From UBA1381 sp964399965 (GTDB lineage Bacteria > Bacillota > Clostridia > UBA1381): 26,466 nt of DNA. The stretch lies in contig CAYNRX010000033.1 of assembly GCA_964399965.1 (NCBI GenBank), positions 1 through 26,466 of the forward strand, given 5' to 3'. Shown here in pieces: positions 21,318-26,466 of this stretch. Under the pieces are notes generated by a model that had not been told where the DNA came from, made no database searches, and saw nothing but the letters and a program-made list of their open reading frames with translations. The translations under genes and the position numbers were made by a program. Each line of letters opens with the position of its first letter. Position 1 is the first letter of the stretch.

Positions 21318-24023
21318 ATGAAAGATAAACAATTTAAAGCCGTGAACCGTGAGGAGAACTACGCAAAGCCCGACGCGCCCGACATGCAGCTCGGACGGCA
21401 CAGCAGGCAGAACGATTCGCAGCAGCAGTCAGCCTCACGGCGAATGAAGGCATATCAGGCACGGCAGCCGACTAGTGAAAACGTTACGGTAAATGCCGAA
21501 ACGCCGCATTCTGCCGATGCTGAAATGGGTATGGCCGGTTACGAACAGGATAATAGCTATACCGATTCTATTTATCACGAAGCTGAAAAGTCAAGCATAA
21601 CAGAGTCTCAGCATACAGACTCAAATCCTGCGCTGCATACGAAAACAAATGATGTGCAGCAATCTGTGCAGCACAAGAACCGCGCATATCAGCGGCATGC
21701 GCAGTTCGCTCAACACAGTGCCGACTATGACTTTACGCAGGAAAATCATTCGGCAGACTACAGCTTTACCGAACCGGCAAGGACGGATGATACCGAGGAT
21801 GTGGAGCAACCGGACAATACGACTGCACTCCCCGCCCTCATCGAAAATGACGATGACGGTATCGCACGGCAGCCGGAAAGCGCGGTCTTTAAGCCGGAAC
21901 AAAAGAAAAAATCACATAAACAATACTACCATCGTCACGGTCCGCACTTAACAAAGGATGCGGACTTTGACATTTCAGAGACTGCAAAGGCAGCGGATTA
22001 CAACTTTAACGATACCCATTCCGATAAGCCTTTTGACCGTGCGGAGCAAAAACAGGATGAAGCGCCGAAACCGCCCGGCAACCAGAAGAAACGGCGTGTT
22101 TATCAAGAAAAGCATGATAATCCATCTGATACGCACAATACACGAAACGAGCCGACGGATCAGGAGCCGAACGAGGACTACAATATCAAGGACGCCGCTG
22201 ACAATTCCGACGTTGTATTTGACCGTGCTGCCGATAAACCGGACAAAGAGCCTGACGAGGCCCCTGCCGTCAAGCGAAAGAAGAACAAACGGCTTCAGCA
22301 GAAACAACGGCTGCACACGGATGATACCGCAGACGTGACAAATGCCGATACCGCAAAAGAGCAGACTGCCTCTGCCAATAATAACGTAAACAAGGATTAT
22401 CAATTCAAGCGTGCCGAAAAGGCTGAGTTTAAGGCTCAAAAAGCACGTTCCAAAGCCGATAAGGCAGAGCAGAAATTGCCGAAGAAACGAAAGCTCAAAC
22501 GGCAGCGGCTATATGATGAGGAGAAGCAGAAACCGAAAACACGGCTGAAATTTGAGACTGAGATTAAACCGCCCGATCCCTACCATCGTTCCAAAGCGAA
22601 AGCGGTTGCGTCTATAGCGGGTTCGGGTATCGTTCGGAAAGCTCATTCCGAAGTCAGCAAGAATGAGGATGATAATTCTGCGGTTGAAGGAGCTCATAAG
22701 ACAGAGCGCGCAGCTGAGAACCTTGCCCGATACAGCGTGAGGACCGCAAGCTATATCAGACAGAACAGAAAAGCCGCTCCGTATAAACGGGCTCAGCGTT
22801 TACGGTATAAAGCCGAGCGCTTGGAGATAAACGCCGCTTATCAAAAGGCGCTTGCCAATGATCCTGAGTTGAAGAAATCGGCATTAAAGAAGTTTAGACA
22901 GAAACAGCAGATAAAAAAGCAGTATCAGAAAGCGAAGTATGCGGAGCAGACGGCTAAAACTGCTAAGAAATCGGCTCAAAAGACAAAGGACGTATCTGTA
23001 CGAATAGTCGAGTTTGTCAAGCGTCATAAAAAGGCGTTCGCCGTTGTCCTTATTCTGATACTGCTTGTCGCATGGATAATATCTACGGTGTCATCATGCG
23101 CCGTGATGGGCGTATCGGGAATAAACTCTATTATGTCCTCCTCATACTTTGCAGAGGACGAGGATATATACATGGCAGAGGGCTACTATACCGGACTTGA
23201 AGCAGATCTGCAAGCCGAGATAGACAGGATCGAGACCGATTACCCCAGCTACAACGAGTATAACTACAACTTAGCGCAGATAGGTCACAATCCGTATGAG
23301 CTCATTTCATACCTCACGGCAAAGTATGGAACATTCACTTTCGCAGAGATCGAAGCGGAGCTTGATGCGCTGTTTGCACAGCAGTATGTACTGACTCTCA
23401 CAGAAGAAGTTGAGACGATGACGGACAATAGCGGAAATCCATACGACTATTATATTTTGAATGTGACGCTGACAAACACGACGCTGAATACGCTTGCCGA
23501 CACGAACCTCACAGAGGATCAGCGGGAGCTGTACGGCATATACCTTGAAAGCAAGGGCAATCGCGACTATCTGTTTGCAGATGATATTTATTCAAATGCG
23601 GTCGATCCGCCGGAGTATACGATACCGGGCGAAGCACTGTCGGACACTACGTTCAGAACGCTCATAACCGAGGCCGAACGCTATTTGGGGTATCCTTACG
23701 TCTGGGGCGGCTCATCGCCATCGACAAGTTTTGATTGTTCCGGCTTTGTATGCTGGGTTTTCAAGAACTCAGGTGTATATCCGCTTGAAAGAACAACGGC
23801 GCAGGGCATTTACAATCAATGTTCAATAGTCGCAAGAGAGGACGCAAAGCCCGGCGACATCATATTCTTCACGGGAACATATAACGCAGGTGAGCCTGTT
23901 ACGCATGTTGGTATTTATGTCGGTGATAACATGATGATTCATTGTGGGAATCCCATCCAATACACAAACATTACCAGCAGCTATTGGACGCAGCACTTTT
24001 ATGCTATAGGACGTTTAAATTAA
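21318..24023 (+). CDS. NlpC/P60 wall hydrolase with membrane anchor (CD1108 family)
   Basis: A 901-residue protein of the transfer apparatus. Residues 1-560 are a charged, mostly disordered cytoplasmic region with loosely repeated basic blocks and A-D-Y-x-F motifs. A membrane helix lies at about 573-593 (AFAVVLILILLVAWII). The outside part ends in an NlpC/P60 domain (about 775-901): YLGYPYVWGGSSPS, FDCSGF with catalytic Cys807, THVGIYVGDN with His863, and HCGN (His875). It should cut peptidoglycan peptides locally so the mating channel can pass the wall. AGAAAGGA (21303-21310) sets the start. It opens the operon again after the HEPN terminator and is followed by DUF4315 and DUF4366, the usual order. 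Confidence 0.88.
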   Translation: MKDKQFKAVNREENYAKPDAPDMQLGRHSRQNDSQQQSASRRMKAYQARQPTSENVTVNAETPHSADAEMGMAGYEQDNSYTDSIYHEAEKSSITESQHTDSNPALHTKTNDVQQSVQHKNRAYQRHAQFAQHSADYDFTQENHSADYSFTEPARTDDTEDVEQPDNTTALPALIENDDDGIARQPESAVFKPEQKKKSHKQYYHRHGPHLTKDADFDISETAKAADYNFNDTHSDKPFDRAEQKQDEAPKPPGNQKKRRVYQEKHDNPSDTHNTRNEPTDQEPNEDYNIKDAADNSDVVFDRAADKPDKEPDEAPAVKRKKNKRLQQKQRLHTDDTADVTNADTAKEQTASANNNVNKDYQFKRAEKAEFKAQKARSKADKAEQKLPKKRKLKRQRLYDEEKQKPKTRLKFETEIKPPDPYHRSKAKAVASIAGSGIVRKAHSEVSKNEDDNSAVEGAHKTERAAENLARYSVRTASYIRQNRKAAPYKRAQRLRYKAERLEINAAYQKALANDPELKKSALKKFRQKQQIKKQYQKAKYAEQTAKTAKKSAQKTKDVSVRIVEFVKRHKKAFAVVLILILLVAWIISTVSSCAVMGVSGINSIMSSSYFAEDEDIYMAEGYYTGLEADLQAEIDRIETDYPSYNEYNYNLAQIGHNPYELISYLTAKYGTFTFAEIEAELDALFAQQYVLTLTEEVETMTDNSGNPYDYYILNVTLTNTTLNTLADTNLTEDQRELYGIYLESKGNRDYLFADDIYSNAVDPPEYTIPGEALSDTTFRTLITEAERYLGYPYVWGGSSPSTSFDCSGFVCWVFKNSGVYPLERTTAQGIYNQCSIVAREDAKPGDIIFFTGTYNAGEPVTHVGIYVGDNMMIHCGNPIQYTNITSSYWTQHFYAIGRLN

Positions 24024-24055
24024 ACTAAAACTAAATTAAAAGGAGAGATTTTATT

Positions 24056-24337
24056 ATGGCAACAGTTGCAAAAATTGAAAAGGACATTACACGTACAAAG
24101 GAAAGGATCGCGGAGCTGCAGAAAAAGCTCCGTAATCTTGAAACACTGAAAGTTGAAACAGAAAATCTGGAGATAGTGAACCTCGTAAAGGCGGTCAAGA
24201 TGGACAACGCCACACTCACGGTATTCCTCAAAGCCTATGCAAAGGGCGACATTGAACTGCCTGACGAGTACAAGGCGGAGCTTGTGCCGGAGCAGGAGCC
24301 GGACGAGGAGACGGAGGACGGCGCCGATGAAGAATAA
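24056..24337 (+). CDS. DUF4315 family coiled-coil protein
   Basis: A 93-residue protein. Residues 4-40 form a coiled coil (KIEKDITRTKERIAELQKKL), followed by EIVNLVKAVKMDNATLTVFL and a very acidic tail. This matches DUF4315, a constant neighbour of the NlpC gene in these elements. The role is unknown, perhaps as a cytoplasmic scaffold of the transfer machine. AAAAGGAGAG before ATG 24056 is strong. Its end overlaps the next gene by 11 bases. Confidence 0.85.
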   Translation: MATVAKIEKDITRTKERIAELQKKLRNLETLKVETENLEIVNLVKAVKMDNATLTVFLKAYAKGDIELPDEYKAELVPEQEPDEETEDGADEE

Positions 24338-24980
24338 AATTGCGGCGCTTGCGGCAGCGGCGGTGATAGCGTTCTCCGCCGCGCCCGCCTATGCCAACTC
24401 AAGCGAAACAACTGCTGAGGACTATTCAAGCTATTCCGCGCTTGACAACCTGCCGACGCCGTCCCCAACGGAAACACCGAGCCGAACCATAAGTACCGAG
24501 GGGAACGGTCATGTAGTGGACAACATAAACGATACAGACAGTGAGAACCTGCAGTTTATCACAGTCACCGCAAAGGACGGCAATGTGTTTTATATCGTCA
24601 TTGACAAGCAAAATTCAAACGACAATGTATATCTCTTGAATACAGTCGATGAGAGCGACCTCGCCGCGCTTGTAAAGGATTATACTCCCGCAGCGACAGC
24701 TACACCGACTCCGGCAGCCGAGACGGCGGCGCCGGAGACGGGAACGGAGGCAATAACGACCGAAAAAGAAAACTCGCCAATTTCGGGAACAACGCTCATT
24801 CTGATACTCGCTGTACTTGCCGCGGCAGGCATAGGTATCTACTATTTCAAGGTAGTTATCCCGAAACGAAAGCTGGAGCAGGCTGACGATCTTGAGGATT
24901 TCGACTTTGAGGATGAGACTGACACAGAGGAAGTCATAAACGAGGACGATAATTGGGATGATAAAAATTTAAATAATTAA
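24327..24980 (+). CDS. DUF4366 family secreted/membrane protein
   Basis: A 217-residue protein. A signal peptide (1-23, IAALAAAAVIAFSAAPAYA) leads to an extracellular Pro/Thr-rich part flanking a small folded domain (about 65-125, LQFITVTAKDGNVFYIVIDK, the DUF4366 landmark). A membrane helix follows (about 157-178, TTLILILAVLAAAGIGIYYF), then basic KRK and a strongly acidic cytoplasmic tail. It is a conserved part of Tn1549-type transfer regions, probably a surface component of the mating pore. ATG 24327 is chosen because the signal peptide begins there; longer in-frame starts would only read the DUF4315 gene in another frame. Confidence 0.85.
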   Translation: MKNKIAALAAAAVIAFSAAPAYANSSETTAEDYSSYSALDNLPTPSPTETPSRTISTEGNGHVVDNINDTDSENLQFITVTAKDGNVFYIVIDKQNSNDNVYLLNTVDESDLAALVKDYTPAATATPTPAAETAAPETGTEAITTEKENSPISGTTLILILAVLAAAGIGIYYFKVVIPKRKLEQADDLEDFDFEDETDTEEVINEDDNWDDKNLNN

Positions 24981-24984
24981 AATA

Positions 24985-25013
24985 TTGATTATGGTTCTTT
25001 GCCATGTTATAAT
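24985..25013 (+). promoter_or_regulatory. Promoter of the deacylase-like gene
   Basis: TTGATT (24985-24990), 17 bp, perfect TATAAT (25008-25013) with TGT before it as an extended -10. The gene is thus expressed independently of the transfer operon. Confidence 0.75.
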
Positions 25014-25051
25014 TAGTGTACGCCAAAATGTGAGCGAAAGGAATGAACAAA

Positions 25052-25540
25052 TTGGACAAAGCAGACATATATATACTTTTGGATAAAATGAACATATGGT
25101 ATCGTTCTGTAGAGCATAAGGCTGTCTATACTATGAGCGAAGCTGCAGAAACAGCGTCACCGTTTCCTGAAGCAGGGGCCCAAAATTTATTTATCCGAGA
25201 TGACAAAAAACAGAATTACTATCTTATCACGGTCAAAGGAGACAAACGGGTAGATTTAAAAGTCTTTAGACGCAAATACAATACAAGAGCATTATGTTTT
25301 GCGTCAGAAACAGATTTGGAGAACATCATGGGTCTTATTCCCGGTGCAGTAACCCCGTTCGGTTTGCTGAATGATAAAAGCTGCATGGTTCGTATGTTTA
25401 TTGACAAGGACTTCATGCAGGAACCGGGTATTATAGGGATTCATCCTAATGACAACACCGCTTCTGTTTATATGAAAACAACGGATTTGATAAAGCTTAT
25501 AAAAAACCATGGCAACGAAGTTATTATAACGGATATTTAA
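25052..25540 (+). CDS. YbaK/ProXp-type prolyl-tRNA deacylase-like protein (PrdX-like)
   Basis: A 162-residue cytoplasmic protein of the YbaK / prolyl-tRNA synthetase-associated domain family. Landmarks are YRSVEHKAVYTMSEA, QNLFIRDDKKQNYYLITVKG, KVDLK-like RVDLKVFRRKY, GLIPGAVTPFGLLND and GIHPNDNTASVYM. Family members hydrolyse tRNA-Pro charged with the wrong amino acid, so it would be a translation-quality enzyme carried as cargo. The start is taken as TTG 25052, because AAAGGA (25037-25042) touches the ATG at 25043 but lies nine bases before the TTG. It has its own promoter and a weak terminator, and sits between DUF4366 and topB, which are usually adjacent. Confidence 0.8.
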   Translation: MDKADIYILLDKMNIWYRSVEHKAVYTMSEAAETASPFPEAGAQNLFIRDDKKQNYYLITVKGDKRVDLKVFRRKYNTRALCFASETDLENIMGLIPGAVTPFGLLNDKSCMVRMFIDKDFMQEPGIIGIHPNDNTASVYMKTTDLIKLIKNHGNEVIITDI

Positions 25541-25556
25541 ATAATATATCATTTAG

Positions 25557-25587
25557 AGCAGCACTCATCAGCATGGGCGCTGTTTTT
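25557..25587 (+). terminator. Weak terminator after the deacylase-like gene
   Basis: AGCAGC (25557-25562) can pair with GCTGTT (25579-25584), including one G-U pair, followed by Ts. The loop is long, so this is a modest candidate. Confidence 0.4.
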
Positions 25588-25619
25588 GTATGCAAAAATT
25601 TAAGGAGGAAAATTTGAAA

Positions 25620-26429
25620 ATGAAACTTATCATAGCAGAGAAGCACTCAATGGCAATGTCCATTTCGAGGGCTTTAAACATTTACGGGAGAAACGATGGA
25701 TATATCGAGAATGGCGAATACATTGTAACATGGTGCATAGGTCATCTTGCAGGGCTGGCGGATGCGGCTGTGTATGACGAAAAGTATGCAAAGTGGCGGT
25801 ATGAGGACTTACCGATAATACCGCAGAAGTGGCAGCTTGCCTTGAACAGCGGCAAGGAGGAACAGTTCAATATCGTTAAAAGCCTCATGCTCCGTGACGA
25901 TGTGACCGAGATAATCAACGCATGTGACGCAGGGCGCGAGGGCGAGCTAATATTCCGTTTCGTATACGCAATGGCGGGCTGCAAAAAGCCGTTCAAGCGG
26001 CTTTGGATCTCATCGCTTGAAAACTCGGCAATACGTGAGGGATTTAACAACCTGCGTGATGGACACGAGTATGACAATCTCTATAGAAGCGGTGTGTGCC
26101 GCGCAAAGGCGGATTGGCTTGTCGGGATAAACGCAACACGGCTGTATTCCACGCTGTATCATAAAAAACTGAATATCGGACGTGTTCAGACTCCTACTCT
26201 TGCACTTATCGTAGAGCGAGAGAGCAAAATTTCAACTTTTAAGAAAGAGAAGTTTTATACCGTTGAGCTCACTGACGGCAGTATCAAGGCTGTAAGCGAC
26301 CGTTTTTCCGATAACTCGGCAGCTGAAAAATTAAAGTCAGCATGTGATAATGCTAAGGCTGTTTGTGTTTCAGTAACCAAAGAGAGAAAAACCGAGCGCG
26401 CACCGAAGCTGTTTGATATAGTACAATAA
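25620..26429 (+). CDS. topB: DNA topoisomerase III, 5' part only, truncated at the repeat
   Basis: The Toprim domain is present: IIAEKHSMAMSIS with Glu7, HLAGL, and CDAGREGELIFR with Asp103. The first part of the type IA core follows (WISSLENSAIREGFNNL, GRVQTPTLALIVERE). The frame normally runs for over 650 residues and carries the catalytic Tyr in a later Y-x-R-T-(D/E)-S motif. Here it breaks after KLFD, where homologues go on with L-T-x-L-Q. It reads three codons into the 52-bp repeat and stops at 26429. Without the Tyr the product cannot cut DNA. AGGAGG (25603-25608) precedes; ATG 25620 is preferred for the usual MKL(I/V)IAEK start, with TTG 25614 as alternative. In these elements TopB supports transfer or replication. 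Confidence 0.88.
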   Translation: MKLIIAEKHSMAMSISRALNIYGRNDGYIENGEYIVTWCIGHLAGLADAAVYDEKYAKWRYEDLPIIPQKWQLALNSGKEEQFNIVKSLMLRDDVTEIINACDAGREGELIFRFVYAMAGCKKPFKRLWISSLENSAIREGFNNLRDGHEYDNLYRSGVCRAKADWLVGINATRLYSTLYHKKLNIGRVQTPTLALIVERESKISTFKKEKFYTVELTDGSIKAVSDRFSDNSAAEKLKSACDNAKAVCVSVTKERKTERAPKLFDIVQ

Positions 26430-26465
26430 AAGTTGCCACTTCCCATACACGGATTTTGTGATATA
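26414..26465. repeat. Right copy of the 52-bp terminal inverted repeat
   Basis: The exact reverse complement of 1-52. It begins right where topB similarity ends, so it is foreign to that gene. One extra base (26466) follows. Reading outwards from both ends of the window gives the same sequence, as expected if both flanks run into copies, or opposite ends, of one inserted element. Confidence 0.85.
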
Positions 26466-26466
26466 A

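Noticed and set aside
21975..22439. Minus-strand hydrophobic frame opposite the NlpC protein N-terminus
   Set aside because: Its Leu/Ile/Val-rich appearance is the complement of Lys/Asp/Asn-rich codons on the plus strand; there is no initiation signal.
1..26466. The window as one complete transposon with 52-bp terminal repeats
   Set aside because: The right repeat lies inside a broken topB and there is no transposase or integrase in the window, so the repeats are more likely ends of another element than of this one.

Overview
The window looks like most of a conjugative element (ICE or CTn of the Tn1549 / Clostridioides CD1108-CD1115 type) from a gut-type Clostridia (Firmicutes). The reasons are the gene set, strong AGGAGG ribosome-binding sites, frequent TTG/GTG starts, and an S-layer-homology surface protein. 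All convincing protein genes are on the + strand. No relaxase, integrase or regulator module is seen, so the element is incomplete here. Both ends carry the same 52-bp sequence in inverted orientation, and the right copy cuts a topoisomerase III gene after about 270 codons. The window therefore probably starts and stops inside copies of one repeat, such as an insertion sequence.

Layout. Positions 1-342 hold the repeat and a non-coding control region: a possible minus-strand small RNA and a plus-strand terminator. Positions 343-1620 hold a small Cys-rich protein, a DUF3789 membrane peptide and a replication initiator. The initiator gene contains eight 15-bp direct repeats next to an AT-rich stretch, a candidate origin. 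After a possible leader-peptide attenuator comes a 1,989-residue secreted adhesin (1717-7686) with about 15 Cys-rich repeats, Ig/CNA-like modules, a Pro/Thr stalk and three SLH domains. Next are an AT-rich flavin-binding split-barrel gene (7804-8220) and a secreted metzincin-like protease (8531-9202).

The transfer operon runs from 9267 to 20050: a degenerate resolvase-like protein, PcfB, the VirD4 coupling ATPase, Maff2, VirB6, two LPD/DUF3849-type proteins around an MT-A70 adenine methylase, PrgI (VirB3-like), the VirB4 ATPase, a C5-cytosine methylase, and two accessory proteins. An AT-rich gene with a C-terminal HEPN (Apea-like) domain, a candidate phage-defence effector, interrupts the operon at 20184-21194. 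The transfer module resumes with the NlpC/P60 wall hydrolase (CD1108 family), DUF4315 and DUF4366. A prolyl-tRNA-deacylase-like cargo gene and truncated topB close the window.

How it works together: VirD4, VirB4, VirB6, PrgI, Maff2 and the NlpC protein would build the mating channel and open the wall. The adhesin and protease act at the surface. The two solitary methylases may protect transferred DNA from restriction.

Most unusual signals: (1) a 12-bp motif, AAA(T/C)CGGAATTT, flanks both AT-rich cargo genes as inverted left/right ends, and a near-identical promoter leader precedes each left copy; (2) an out-of-frame ORF with its own Shine-Dalgarno sequence lies inside the cytosine methylase gene and carries its own family-like motifs; (3) an origin-like repeat array lies inside the replication gene.
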